A DNA stretch of 64,000 bases, from positions 1,984,001 through 2,048,000 of the forward strand of contig NZ_OZ035533.1 of NCBI RefSeq assembly GCF_964033635.1, read 5' to 3'. This DNA is from Chitinophaga sp. MM2321. Its GTDB lineage: Bacteria; Bacteroidota; Bacteroidia; Chitinophagales; Chitinophagaceae. This document shows positions 44,204 to 54,292 of this stretch, piece after piece. Numbering within the stretch: position 1 is the first letter of the stretch; every line of letters starts with the position of its first letter. The notes under the pieces are model-generated. The model was not told the DNA's origin, ran no database searches, and was given only the letters and a program-made list of their open reading frames with translations. The translations under genes and the position numbers were made by a program.

Positions 44204-44893
44204 ATGAAAATATTAGTTATCGAAGATGAATCCAAAGTGGGTGCTTTTATAAAGAGAGGGCTGGAGGAGCATCATCATCAGGTAGAAATAGCTGCTGACG
44301 GGCTTCTTGGTCAGCAGGCCGCATTGGAACAGGATTATGATCTTATTATGCTGGATATTATGTTGCCGGGTATCAATGGTCTTACCATCTGCAAAAACCT
44401 GCGCGCGAAGGAGGTGGCTACACCTATTCTTATGCTCACCGCGCTTAATGCCACCCATGATATTGTAGACGGATTGAACGCTGGCGCAGATGACTACCTG
44501 GCCAAACCATTCCATTTCTCGGAATTGGTAGCCCGCGTAAATGCATTGTCCAGGAGGAAAAATAATTTCCGGCAGGAAAAAGAAGTGCTTGCACTGGCAG
44601 ACCTGCAACTGGATACCGGCACCAAAACCGCCAATCGAGAAGGACAGGAAATTGTACTCACCGCAAAAGAATACGCGTTGCTAGAGTTGTTGTTGAAAAA
44701 TACCGGCAAGGTACTTTCCCGTGCGCTCATCTCTGAAGCCGTATGGGGACTGGAATTCGACACCGGTACCAACACCATCGATGTGTATGTAAATTATCTC
44801 CGTAACAAAATAGAAAAAGGCTTTACCGGCGAAAAGCTGATCCATACCGTAGTGGGAATGGGATATGTGATGAAGGTAAAAGCCAACAGTTAA
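44204..44893 (+). CDS. OmpR-family response regulator
   Basis: A 229-residue regulator. The receiver domain has acidic IEDES and the phospho-acceptor Asp51 in DYDLIMLDIMLPG, with the Lys of DDYLAKPF. The C-terminal winged helix (residues 125-225) has LTAKEYALLELLLKNTGKVLSR and GTNTIDVYVNYLRNKI. The ATG at 44204 is chosen because the ORF start at 44135 gives an odd extension. One base separates it from the sensor kinase. The downstream RND metal-efflux genes suggest a metal-responsive circuit (like CusR/CopR/CzcR). Confidence 0.95.
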   Translation: MKILVIEDESKVGAFIKRGLEEHHHQVEIAADGLLGQQAALEQDYDLIMLDIMLPGINGLTICKNLRAKEVATPILMLTALNATHDIVDGLNAGADDYLAKPFHFSELVARVNALSRRKNNFRQEKEVLALADLQLDTGTKTANREGQEIVLTAKEYALLELLLKNTGKVLSRALISEAVWGLEFDTGTNTIDVYVNYLRNKIEKGFTGEKLIHTVVGMGYVMKVKANS

Positions 44894-44894
44894 C

Positions 44895-46265
44895 ATGAAG
44901 ATCCGCCACCGGTTATCACTGCAATTTACGGTCATATCAGGCATCATCCTGACAATCGTTTTTGTTCTGATCTACTTTTTATCAGTGCAGTATGTCAGGA
45001 ACAGCTTCTATAAGCTGCTACAGGTGCGGGCCCTGATAACAGCACAGGTTTACCTGGAAGAAGATGAGCTGACAAAAAAGAAATTCCGCGAAATAGAAAA
45101 GAGCTACCGGCAAAGCATCCCCGATGAATCCAGTAATATTTATGATGCCGGTAATAATCCTGTTTTTATAGAGAAGATAAAACACGACTGGCCACCATCT
45201 ATGCTGGATATTGTCCGCAACAAAAAAATTCACCGCTTCACTTACGGAGATGAATATGGACTGGGTATGTTTTACCCGGATAACCAGGGCGATTTTGTGG
45301 TGATTATAACTGCACGCAATATAGCAGGAGCACAGCAATTACAGTACCTGTTATGGATCCTGGTGATCATGTTCTGTGTGGCGCTGCTGATTATATTTTT
45401 AATGGGGCAATGGTATGCCAGCAGGGCCTTACAGCCGGTAAAGAGTATTAACCGGCAGGTGAAGATGATCCGTTCCAGTAACCTGCACATGCGGGTGCAG
45501 CAAGGCAGCAACAAGGATGAAGTAGATGAACTGGCCAGCAACTTCAATGAGTTGCTGCAACATATGGAACAGGCTTTTGAAATGCAGCGGTCTTTTGTAT
45601 CCAATGCTTCCCATGAGTTGCGCACACCACTTACCACCATCATCGGAGAAATAGAAGTAACCCTGCATAAAGAGAGAACGAAAGCAGATTACATCCAGAC
45701 CCTCCGCACGGTGCTGGACGAATCTGAAAAGCTGAAGATCATTACGGATGGCCTGTTACAGTTGACACGGGTAGATGTGATCCTCACAGAAGCCAATACG
45801 GAAACCATCAGGCTGGATGAGCTGTTATGGGAAATCCAGGAGCACTGGCGGCATAAAACCCCACCGCTAACAATAGATGTACAACTGCTGGAGCTGCCGG
45901 AAGATGCAGGGGAACTGACGATAAGAGGCAACAGATCGCTGCTGTTGCTGGCCTTGCAGAACATTATCAGGAACGCATTCAAGTTTTCGTATAACCACCC
46001 CGTTAGTACCACACTTACGGCCGGTAAAGAGGGCCTGGTATTGTCTGTAAGCGATCAGGGTATTGGCATAGCCCCTGCCGAGCTGGAGAAAATATTCCTT
46101 CCTTTATATCGTGCGGATAATGCACATGCATTTTCGGGTTATGGTATCGGCTTATCTATGGCGCAAAAAATTTTTGAAATTCATCGTGTGCACGTTACCG
46201 TGAGTAGTACCCTGGGCCAGGGTACCACGTTTAATATCTTTTTTCCCCGCTCTCAAAAAATCTAA
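44895..46265 (+). CDS. Sensor histidine kinase of the metal-efflux locus
   Basis: A 456-residue kinase with TM1 about 15-35, a periplasmic domain of about 115 residues and TM2 about 150-172, then HAMP, HisKA with His240 in FVSNASHELRTPLTT, and HATPase (ALQNIIRNAFKFSYNHP, DQGIGIAPAELEK, GIGLSMAQKI). It is the CusS/CzcS-type architecture. Ligand residues in the sensor cannot be assigned with confidence. It starts two bases after the regulator stop. Confidence 0.95.
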   Translation: MKIRHRLSLQFTVISGIILTIVFVLIYFLSVQYVRNSFYKLLQVRALITAQVYLEEDELTKKKFREIEKSYRQSIPDESSNIYDAGNNPVFIEKIKHDWPPSMLDIVRNKKIHRFTYGDEYGLGMFYPDNQGDFVVIITARNIAGAQQLQYLLWILVIMFCVALLIIFLMGQWYASRALQPVKSINRQVKMIRSSNLHMRVQQGSNKDEVDELASNFNELLQHMEQAFEMQRSFVSNASHELRTPLTTIIGEIEVTLHKERTKADYIQTLRTVLDESEKLKIITDGLLQLTRVDVILTEANTETIRLDELLWEIQEHWRHKTPPLTIDVQLLELPEDAGELTIRGNRSLLLLALQNIIRNAFKFSYNHPVSTTLTAGKEGLVLSVSDQGIGIAPAELEKIFLPLYRADNAHAFSGYGIGLSMAQKIFEIHRVHVTVSSTLGQGTTFNIFFPRSQKI

Positions 46266-46335
46266 TGCTATTCTAACCTCATTCTAACAGGCACTTAATA
46301 GCTGGTCGTGATCTTTGCAACGAAAAAAAAGTTGT

Positions 46336-47619
46336 ATGACGAATAGACTAGCATTATATGCCTTCCTTGTGCTGTCGGGCGCCTTGTTCCGCCATCCGCT
46401 TTCAGCGCAGGTGACAGATACCCTTGCTCTCACGTTGCCGGAAGCTGAGCAACTGCTGCTGCAAAAAAATATTCCCCTGCTGGCACAGCGTTATAATATT
46501 GATTCCGCCAAAGCCGGCATTATCACGGCACGGCTATACGATAATCCCCAGGTAACATTTGAAAATGTATTGTACAGCCACACAGAAAAAAAGTGGTTTG
46601 ATTTCTCCTATGAAGGGCAAAATACTTTACAGGTGCAACAGTTGTTTAAAATTGCGGGGCAGCGTAATAAGGCGGTAAAGCTGGCGCAGAGCGGCGTGAA
46701 GATGAGTGAATTCCAGTTCTATGATCTGTTGCGCACATTGCGTTTTTCGCTGCACGATAATTTCTATGACCTCTATTATAAGCAACGCTCGCTGCAAACG
46801 TATGGCCGGCAGATCGCCTTTCTGCAACAGCTGGTGAAAGTTTTCAGCCAACAGCAGGCCATGGGAAATATGGCACCGAAAGAAATCATCCGTATCAAAT
46901 CGCTGCTGTATGATCTGCAACATGATGCCCTGGCATTGGAACAGGAGATCCAGCAAGCACAGTCCGATCTTGCCCTGCTGATACGTGTGCCTGCTACTAC
47001 CGTGCTGCAACCGCAAATGCCCGATCAGCGCATGGATGCGGCGTCGGTCGCACAATTCAGTTTCCCCGCGCTCATGGATACCGCCCGTATAAACCGTTAT
47101 GACCTGAAAATGGCACAGGAAAATGTACACTATAACGATCTTAATCTGCGCCTGCAAAAGGCGATGGCTGTACCGGACCTGGAAGTGGGCTTTGCTTACG
47201 ACAAGCAAGGCAACTTTGAACGGAATTATAATGGGCTGAACATATCTATGCCGCTACCATTTTTTAATCGCAACCAGGGCAATATAAAAATGGCAAAAGC
47301 CGAAATGGAGCGCAGTAAACTACAACTCACCGGGCAGGAAGATCAACTGGAACATGAGGTGATGAACAGCCTGCAACAGGCCCTGAAAACGGAAAAGCTG
47401 CTACATGAATTTGATCCCGGTTTTGAAAATGAGTACGCCGGCATGATGAAGGAAATTGAAAAGAATTATGGACTGCATCACATCGGATTACTGGAATTTA
47501 TAGATATGTATGATGCTTACCGTAATAATGTCCTTAAAATGAATGCGCTGAAATACGAGCGGCTACATGCACTGGTATCGCTCAATTTCGCTACCGGTAC
47601 CTTCCTTTTTCATCCCTGA
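46336..47619 (+). CDS. TolC-family outer-membrane factor of the RND system
   Basis: A 427-residue protein with signal peptide (LYAFLVLSGALFRHPLSAQ). It shows the TolC-like coiled hairpin and two OEP repeats, with GLNISMPLPFFNRNQGNIKMA a typical outer-membrane factor region. It is the channel through which the RND pump and adaptor push metal ions. The ATG at 46336 is preferred to 46315. It follows the kinase by 70 bases. Confidence 0.9.
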   Translation: MTNRLALYAFLVLSGALFRHPLSAQVTDTLALTLPEAEQLLLQKNIPLLAQRYNIDSAKAGIITARLYDNPQVTFENVLYSHTEKKWFDFSYEGQNTLQVQQLFKIAGQRNKAVKLAQSGVKMSEFQFYDLLRTLRFSLHDNFYDLYYKQRSLQTYGRQIAFLQQLVKVFSQQQAMGNMAPKEIIRIKSLLYDLQHDALALEQEIQQAQSDLALLIRVPATTVLQPQMPDQRMDAASVAQFSFPALMDTARINRYDLKMAQENVHYNDLNLRLQKAMAVPDLEVGFAYDKQGNFERNYNGLNISMPLPFFNRNQGNIKMAKAEMERSKLQLTGQEDQLEHEVMNSLQQALKTEKLLHEFDPGFENEYAGMMKEIEKNYGLHHIGLLEFIDMYDAYRNNVLKMNALKYERLHALVSLNFATGTFLFHP

Positions 47620-47634
47620 TAAATATTCCTGATC

Positions 47635-48744
47635 ATGCAAAATTTTATGAAGCATTATATACCTGCAATTGTTATCACCATATCCATCACGGGTATCATC
47701 ACCAGCTGCGGCAGCAAGGCAGCGCCCGAACTGCCCCGTCAATGGGAGCTGACAGACTCCCTGCTCCGTACGCTGGTTGTTGATACCGCTACCGCCAGAC
47801 CAGTAGAAAATGAAATTTCCCTTACAGGAAAGATTGCAGAGAATGAAGATAAAACCGCCCGCATCTTCCCGATGGTGAGTGGTATTGTAACGGAAGTAAA
47901 AGTACATTCCGGCGATTTTGTCCGGAAAGGGCAGGTGCTGGCTATCATCAAAAGCCCCGAGATGGCCGGTTTTACAGCAGACCAAAGTATTGCTGCCAGC
48001 GAAATGCAAACGGCAAAACGCAATATGGAAGTAGCGGCATCTTTTTATCAAAGCGGTCTTAATTCACAAAAAGATTATGAAGAGGCCAAAAGTAACTATG
48101 ATAAAGCGGTAGCTGCGCACAATAAGTCGACCGCAGTACTGAATATCAACGGTGGCGCTCATCAGACCGATTACTTTGTGAAAGCCCCGGTACCGGGGTT
48201 TGTCATCAGCAAGAGAGCGGTTGAAAACCTGCAATGGCGTACCGACAATGCCGATCCTATTTTTGTGATCGCCGATCTGAATGAAGTATGGGCGATGATC
48301 AACATCTTTGAATCTGATATTGCAGGCGTCCGCGAGGGCGATGAAGTAGAGATGTCTACTTTATCTTATCCCGATAAAACTTTCTCCGGCAAAATTGAGA
48401 AGATCTATAATGTGCTGGACCCCGAAAATAAAGTGATGAAAGCCCGCGTGATAGTAGATAACCCCGGGTTCCTGCTGAAACCTGAAATGTTTGTAAGGGT
48501 TAAAGCGCAACGGCATGCAGACAGTAATATGGTCAGCATTCCATCGAGAGGGATCATTTTTGATCACGATAAATATTATGTGCTGGTATTAACAACTGCA
48601 TTGCCACGGGTAGCCATCCGGGAAATTAAAATAGCGAAGACCATTGAGGGGCGTGCCTTTATCTCCTCCGGATTGCAGGAGAATGACCGCGTTATTGCAT
48701 CGCGGCAGGTATTCATTTATGACACGCTGAATGATCAGCAGTAA
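47635..48744 (+). CDS. RND periplasmic adaptor lipoprotein (CusB/CzcB-like)
   Basis: A 369-residue adaptor with a hydrophobic start and lipobox-like TSCG around Cys25. The core reads MVSGIVTEVKVHSGDFVRKGQVLAIIKSPEMAGF (biotinyl-lipoyl half), then a helical hairpin, then a KAPVPGFVISKRAVENLQWR second half and beta barrel. It bridges outer-membrane factor and pump. It starts 15 bases after the outer-membrane factor gene and ends 18 before the pump. Confidence 0.93.
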   Translation: MQNFMKHYIPAIVITISITGIITSCGSKAAPELPRQWELTDSLLRTLVVDTATARPVENEISLTGKIAENEDKTARIFPMVSGIVTEVKVHSGDFVRKGQVLAIIKSPEMAGFTADQSIAASEMQTAKRNMEVAASFYQSGLNSQKDYEEAKSNYDKAVAAHNKSTAVLNINGGAHQTDYFVKAPVPGFVISKRAVENLQWRTDNADPIFVIADLNEVWAMINIFESDIAGVREGDEVEMSTLSYPDKTFSGKIEKIYNVLDPENKVMKARVIVDNPGFLLKPEMFVRVKAQRHADSNMVSIPSRGIIFDHDKYYVLVLTTALPRVAIREIKIAKTIEGRAFISSGLQENDRVIASRQVFIYDTLNDQQ

Positions 48745-48762
48745 CCCCTAAAGGCTACCAAC

Positions 48763-51700
48763 ATGAACAGATTCATTAAAAAAGTGCTTGCTTTTTCTTT
48801 AAGCAATAAATATTTTATTTTCTTCGCCACCGCGGTGATGGCGGTTGCAGGGTACATCAGTTTTAAGCAGATCGGCGTAGATGCTTTTCCGGATGTTACC
48901 AATACTTCCGTTACCATCATCACACAGTGGCAGGGGCGCAGTGCGGAAGAAGTAGAGAAATTTGTTACCCGGCCCATAGAAATAGCGATGAACAGGGCGC
49001 AGAAAAAAACGCATATCCGGTCGTCTTCTTTATTCGGTTTATCTGTGATCAAAATCATTTTTGATGATGATGTAGATGATGTTTTTGCGCGGCAGCAAAT
49101 CAATAATAACATTACCTCCGCCAGTTTGCCCGAAGGCGCCGATCCTGAAATACAGCCACCATACGGACCTACCGGCGAAATTTACCGGTATACACTGGAA
49201 AGCAATAAACTATCTGTACAGGAACTGAAGACGTTACAGGACTGGGTTATAGACCGCAACCTGTTGTCTGTACCCGGTGTGGCAGATATTGTGAGCTTTG
49301 GTGGGGAAGTGAAGATCTACCAGGTGACCATTAATCCCGATAAAGCGGTACAGTATGATATTACCGCGCAGGAGATGTTCCAGGCATTGTCTAAAAGTAA
49401 TATCAATGTAGGCGGGGATGTGATTGTAAAAAACGCACAGGCGTATGTGGTGCGGGGGATCGGTATTCTCAATAATGTAGACGAAATCAAGAACATTATT
49501 GTTGATCATATCGGCGGTACGCCCATCCTGGTAAAGGATGTAGCGGAAGTCACCATTTCGGCACTGCCGCGTCTGGGGCAGGTGGGACGTGACCGTGATC
49601 ATGATGTAGTGGAAGGAATTGTGGTGATGAGAAAGGGGGAGAATCCGGCGGTGGTGATCAAAGACCTCAAAGAGAAGATAACGGAACTGAATACACGTAT
49701 ACTACCGGATGATGTAAAAATAAAATCGTTCTATAACCGGGAAGACCTGATCGACTTCTCCACGCATACGGTGTTGCACAATATGATTGAAGGGATCATT
49801 TTTGTAACCGTGATCGTATTCCTCTTTATGGCCGATTGGCGCACAACGGTTATTGTATCCGTTGTGATTCCGCTGTCGCTCCTCTTTGCCTTTATCTGTC
49901 TGCGGATGAAAGGAATGAGCGCCAATCTGTTGTCGATGGGGGCTATCGATTTCGGGATCATCATTGATGGGGCGGTGGTCATCATGGAAGGTATCTTTGT
50001 GACCCTCGACAAGCGCGCACACCAGCTGGGGATGGATCGTTTCAACAAAGTGAGTAAGATGGGTATGATCCGCAGAGCCTGCATGGAAAATGGGAAAGGC
50101 ATTTTCTTTGCGAAACTGATCATCATTACCGGGCTGTTACCCATCTTTACTTTTGAGAAAGTAGAGGGGAAGATGTTTTCGCCACTGGCCTGGACGCTGG
50201 GCTTTGCTTTGCTGGGCGCACTTGTGCTGACATTCACCCTGGTGCCAGCGTTGGCAAGTGTATTGTTGAAAAAAAATGTACGGGAGAAGAAAAACTTCTT
50301 CCTGGATTTTATCAGCCGGAATACGTTGCGCATTTTTAATTATTGCTTCCGGCATCGCCGCATCGCTGTGGTGACCTCGTTAATCGTACTGGTTTTCGGA
50401 TTGTATTGCTTCCGTTTTCTGGGTACAGAATTTTTGCCACAGTTAAATGAAGGTGCTATCTATATCCGCGCTACAGGCCCCCTCAGTACCTCCCTGGAAG
50501 AATCCGTGAAGGTGGCTAATGATATGAGAAAGAAGCTGCTCGCCTTCCCGGAAGTAAAGCAGGTGATATCGCAAACCGGCCGGCCCAATGATGGTACAGA
50601 TGCTACCGGTTTTTATAATATGGAGTTTCATGTAGACATCTACCCGCAAAAGGAATGGAAGAGCGGTATTACCAAAGAGGCGCTGATCCGCCGTATGGAT
50701 AGTAAGCTGGACAACATTCCCGGTATCACCCTGAATTTTTCCCAGCCTATTATGGATAATGTGGAAGAAGCGGTATCCGGTGTGAAAGGGTCGATCGTCG
50801 TGAAATTATTTGGCGATGATTTTAAACTGATAGAAGAGAAAGAGGAGGCGATGGAGAAAATATTGAAAGGTGTGCATGGTATTGAAGATTTGGGTATTCT
50901 GCGGAATATTGGTCAGCCGGAGCTGCGCATTAACCTGAACCAGCAGAAGATGGCGCTCTATGGCGTTACTACGGAGGATGCCAATTCGGTGATAGAAATG
51001 GCGATTGGCGGCAAGGGCGCTACCCGTATCTATGAAGGAGAGAAAAGTTTTGATCTTCGTATACGCTATCCTGAGAGTTTCCGGGAGAACGAAGAATCTA
51101 TTGGTAACCTAACGATACCGACTATACGTGGTAATAAGATACCCCTGAAAGAAATAGCGGAGATTGATCATATCATTGGCCCCAGTATGATTTACCGGGA
51201 TAAACATATGCGTTATGGCGCTATAAAATTCTCTGTGCGCGGACGTGATCTGGGAAGTACGATCGCAGAAGCGCGGGAAAAAGTGAATGCACAGATCAGC
51301 CTGCCGAAAGGCTACACCCTGGAGTGGGCGGGCGATTTCGAGAACCAGCAGCGAGCTACCAAACGCCTGATGCAGGTAGTGCCTATCAGTTTGCTGCTGA
51401 TATTCCTGATCCTTTTTATCCTCTTCGGGAAAGTAAAAGATGCGTTGCTGGTACTCAACAATGTGCCATTCGCTATCATCGGCGGCATATTCTCTTTATG
51501 GCTGACGGGAATGAACTTCAGTATCTCCGCGGGTATCGGCTTTATCGCCTTGTTCGGGATCTGTGTACAGAATGGGGTGATCCTGTTGTCAAAATTCAAA
51601 ACCAATGTGCGGATGATGCATAAAGGTGCCACATTCAGCCTGGCGCATGCCATCCGGGAAGGCGTGGAATCGAGGGTGCGTCCTGTTATCATGACTGCTA

Positions 51701-51897
51701 TGATGGCTGCTATTGGATTGCTACCGGCCGCCACCAGCATGGGTATTGGCTCAGAAACCGCTAGGCCGCTGGCACGTGTGGTCATAGGCGGATTGATAAC
51801 AGATACAGTGTTTAACCTGTTCATCTTCCCCATTATCTTTTATTGGGTGTACAACAGGATGTTGCGGAAAGGCAAAGGGGGGCCGGCTTTAAGTTAG
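48763..51897 (+). CDS. Heavy-metal efflux RND pump (CzcA/CusA family)
   Basis: A 1044-residue RND pump. It has the 12-helix layout with two large periplasmic loops, starting MNRFIKKVLAFSLSNKYFIFFATAVMAVAGY. The TM4 proton-relay motif is DFGIIIDGAVVIMEG with Asp396 and Asp402. The DFG-x3-DGA form is that of divalent-cation pumps (Zn, Co, Cd, Ni) rather than the Cu/Ag type; the final MEG differs from the usual VEN. It closes the two-component plus efflux operon. A terminator follows. Confidence 0.95.
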   Translation: MNRFIKKVLAFSLSNKYFIFFATAVMAVAGYISFKQIGVDAFPDVTNTSVTIITQWQGRSAEEVEKFVTRPIEIAMNRAQKKTHIRSSSLFGLSVIKIIFDDDVDDVFARQQINNNITSASLPEGADPEIQPPYGPTGEIYRYTLESNKLSVQELKTLQDWVIDRNLLSVPGVADIVSFGGEVKIYQVTINPDKAVQYDITAQEMFQALSKSNINVGGDVIVKNAQAYVVRGIGILNNVDEIKNIIVDHIGGTPILVKDVAEVTISALPRLGQVGRDRDHDVVEGIVVMRKGENPAVVIKDLKEKITELNTRILPDDVKIKSFYNREDLIDFSTHTVLHNMIEGIIFVTVIVFLFMADWRTTVIVSVVIPLSLLFAFICLRMKGMSANLLSMGAIDFGIIIDGAVVIMEGIFVTLDKRAHQLGMDRFNKVSKMGMIRRACMENGKGIFFAKLIIITGLLPIFTFEKVEGKMFSPLAWTLGFALLGALVLTFTLVPALASVLLKKNVREKKNFFLDFISRNTLRIFNYCFRHRRIAVVTSLIVLVFGLYCFRFLGTEFLPQLNEGAIYIRATGPLSTSLEESVKVANDMRKKLLAFPEVKQVISQTGRPNDGTDATGFYNMEFHVDIYPQKEWKSGITKEALIRRMDSKLDNIPGITLNFSQPIMDNVEEAVSGVKGSIVVKLFGDDFKLIEEKEEAMEKILKGVHGIEDLGILRNIGQPELRINLNQQKMALYGVTTEDANSVIEMAIGGKGATRIYEGEKSFDLRIRYPESFRENEESIGNLTIPTIRGNKIPLKEIAEIDHIIGPSMIYRDKHMRYGAIKFSVRGRDLGSTIAEAREKVNAQISLPKGYTLEWAGDFENQQRATKRLMQVVPISLLLIFLILFILFGKVKDALLVLNNVPFAIIGGIFSLWLTGMNFSISAGIGFIALFGICVQNGVILLSKFKTNVRMMHKGATFSLAHAIREGVESRVRPVIMTAMMAAIGLLPAATSMGIGSETARPLARVVIGGLITDTVFNLFIFPIIFYWVYNRMLRKGKGGPALS

Positions 51898-51915
51898 TAT
51901 GTTTTATATGAGAGG

Positions 51916-51951
51916 AAAGGGCTGCTTCAACAGGATGTTGGGCAGCCCTTT
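51916..51951. terminator. Hairpin terminator after the RND operon
   Basis: AAAGGGCTGC (51916-51925) pairs with GCAGCCCTTT (51942-51951), and inside it CAACA-GGA-TGTTG extends the stem. T5 follows on the plus strand. It lies between the RND pump and the convergent AI-2E gene. Confidence 0.88.
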
Positions 51952-51959
51952 TTAAATAG

Positions 51960-53075
51960 TTATTCTTCTGCCGGTGGCGCCGGCAGCTTTGCTTTTTTTA
52001 CTTTCACTTTTTCTTCATCTCCCAATAGTATTGCCCATGGATGCATTTGCTCGATATTTTCAAATACAATCTTCATAATAGCAATAATAGGGATGGCGAG
52101 AAACATACCAGGTATGCCCCACAGCAAATTGCCCAGCACCACACCAATGATCGTTACCAGTGCGTTGATCTTTACTTTGGAACCTACGATGCGCGGTAGC
52201 AGTACGTTGCTGTCCAGCAGGTGAACAAGAAAGAGCGCAACACCTACCTGTATGGCGGCTATTGGCGCACCGGTCGTTAATGTTACCAGCATGCTGAGAA
52301 TCAGCGCGGTGAAGATACCGATGTAGGGAATGATATTAAAAATGGCGGCCATTACCCCCAGCAGGATGGCGTATTTTATACCCAGTATTAAAAACAGGGA
52401 AGTATTCAGAATGGCTACCACCACCATTTCTATCATCAATCCGCCTACATAGCTCTTGATCACAGAACGGGTCCGTGCTACTACATTCAGTAATTTCTCG
52501 CGGTGCTTTTCCTGGAAAAGTCTGACCAGGAAAGTAACCAGTCTTCTGCGGTAAAAAAGGATGAAGAAAGAATATAGTAAAACAAATACGATGAAGATCA
52601 GGAGAGACGAAAGTGATAAAAATGTTTGACTGATAAAACTGGTAGCTGTGCCCAAAGTGCCCATGGCAGCCTTTTCCAGGTAACTCATCTGGGTGTTGGA
52701 ATTGATATGGAATTTAGTATCTATCCAGTCCTGCAACGATGTTACGGTCATCATCAGTTTCTTTTCCAGCTCTGGAAAATCTGAAATAAATGCTTCCATT
52801 TGTTTTCCCAGCAATAGCATGAGCAGAATGATACTGATGATAAATAGCAACACGGCTGTAAAGGCGGCCAGCCCGCGGGGGAAGCGGCATTTTTCCAGCA
52901 GGTGTACCAGCGGCAGTAACATGATGGCAATCAGCATCGCAAAGATCAGCGGGATAATAATTTCACTGCCTATATGAGCGATGTATATCATCAGGATGAT
53001 AGACAACAGGGTAAAGGTCAGTCTCGCATTAAACGGGAGCTTCAACTCGTTCATGGATTTGCTAGTTTTATTCAA
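51960..53075 (-). CDS. AI-2E family transporter (YdiK/PerM-like)
   Basis: A 371-residue membrane protein with about eight helices. IIPYIGIFTALILSMLVTLTTG and NVLLPRIVGSKVKINALVTIIGVVLGNLLWGIPGMFLAIPIIAIMKI are the family motifs. Members include AI-2 exporter TqsA and other putative permeases; substrate unknown. The Met at residue 8 is an alternative start. Confidence 0.92.
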   Translation of the reverse strand: MNKTSKSMNELKLPFNARLTFTLLSIILMIYIAHIGSEIIIPLIFAMLIAIMLLPLVHLLEKCRFPRGLAAFTAVLLFIISIILLMLLLGKQMEAFISDFPELEKKLMMTVTSLQDWIDTKFHINSNTQMSYLEKAAMGTLGTATSFISQTFLSLSSLLIFIVFVLLYSFFILFYRRRLVTFLVRLFQEKHREKLLNVVARTRSVIKSYVGGLMIEMVVVAILNTSLFLILGIKYAILLGVMAAIFNIIPYIGIFTALILSMLVTLTTGAPIAAIQVGVALFLVHLLDSNVLLPRIVGSKVKINALVTIIGVVLGNLLWGIPGMFLAIPIIAIMKIVFENIEQMHPWAILLGDEEKVKVKKAKLPAPPAEE

Positions 53076-53196
53076 ATTTATTAAATATCAGCTGTTTCCG
53101 CATTAAAGTTTATTTAATGCTGGTAAGGTGACGAAAAGATTACACATCCTTAAAAGCATTTGTTATTTTGTTGTTATGCTTGAAAATCCCGTTGAT

Positions 53197-54282
53197 ATGA
53201 AAAAACTGTTTGTATTATTATTGGTTTGTTGCAGTACCCTCTCTTTATCCATTGCAAAAGCTTTGCCAACAGATACACTACCTGTTCGCGGATTTTGTAT
53301 CGCGGCGCCTTCTGCGGAGAAGCTGGCTCCTTTCCTGAAATTTATTCATGAAGAGCTGGCACCCCGCCATATTAACACGCTGGTGCTGCGGGTAGATTTT
53401 AACTATCAATTTAAGTCGCACCCGGAGTTGCGCGATGCAGGTGCTTTGTCGGAGCAGCAGGTAAAGCAGCTGGTGCAGGCCTGCCGGGAGCATCATATCC
53501 GGATCATTCCACAGATCAATCTGCTGGGGCATCAGTCGTGGGCCGGTACAACCACCAACCTGTTGAAAGTATATCCTGATTTTGATGAAACACCCTGGGT
53601 AAAGATGCCGGCCAAATATGAATGGCCTAATCCTGATGGATTGTATTGCAAGAGTTATTGTCCGTTGCATCCGGGTGTGCATAAAGTAGTATTTGAGTTG
53701 GTAGATGAGATTTGTGATGTGTTTGAAGCCGATGCTTTTCATGCCGGTATGGACGAAGTATTTTACATAGGGGAGGCGAAATGTCCGCGTTGCGGGGGCA
53801 AAGACAAGGCGGAACTGTTTGCCGGTGAGGTGTGGACGATCCGCAATCACCTGGCGCAGAAAGGCCGTTCTTTATGGATCTGGGGTGATCGCCTGATCGA
53901 TGGAAAGACCACCGGTATGGGTATGTGGGAAGCCAGTATGAATAATACCTATCGCGCGGTAGATCTGGTACCCAAAGATATTATGGTATGCGACTGGCAT
54001 TACGAGCGTCCGGATAAAACGCCGGTATACTTTGCCATGAAGGGTTTGCAGGTGGTTACCTGTCCATGGAGGATGCCTGCCAATGCCAGGTTGCAGCTAA
54101 AGGATATGTATGACTACCGGGAAACGGCCACCGCTGAAATGAAGCCACGTTACCAGGGCATGATGCAAACAATATGGTCAGATGCCGGCCATTTCCTGGA
54201 TGAATTTTATGGTCGTGGCAACCCGGGTAAGGATACGGTGAATACGAGCGCCAATTGCTTCCGTGCCCTGTTTGCGAAGTAA
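53197..54282 (+). CDS. Secreted GH20-like glycosidase (short barrel-only form)
   Basis: A 361-residue protein from the ATG at 53197 with a signal peptide (KKLFVLLLVCCSTLSLSIAKA). It is a TIM-barrel protein with GH20 layout: IRIIPQINLLGHQS (like PEIxxPGH), then Asp186-Glu187 in AFHAGMDEVFYIG, which matches the D-E catalytic pair, and two CxxC-like pairs (KCPRCGGKD). It lacks the N-terminal GH20b domain, so it is not a classic hexosaminidase; substrate uncertain. Confidence 0.75.
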   Translation: MKKLFVLLLVCCSTLSLSIAKALPTDTLPVRGFCIAAPSAEKLAPFLKFIHEELAPRHINTLVLRVDFNYQFKSHPELRDAGALSEQQVKQLVQACREHHIRIIPQINLLGHQSWAGTTTNLLKVYPDFDETPWVKMPAKYEWPNPDGLYCKSYCPLHPGVHKVVFELVDEICDVFEADAFHAGMDEVFYIGEAKCPRCGGKDKAELFAGEVWTIRNHLAQKGRSLWIWGDRLIDGKTTGMGMWEASMNNTYRAVDLVPKDIMVCDWHYERPDKTPVYFAMKGLQVVTCPWRMPANARLQLKDMYDYRETATAEMKPRYQGMMQTIWSDAGHFLDEFYGRGNPGKDTVNTSANCFRALFAK

Positions 54283-54292
54283 GAAAAGGTGG

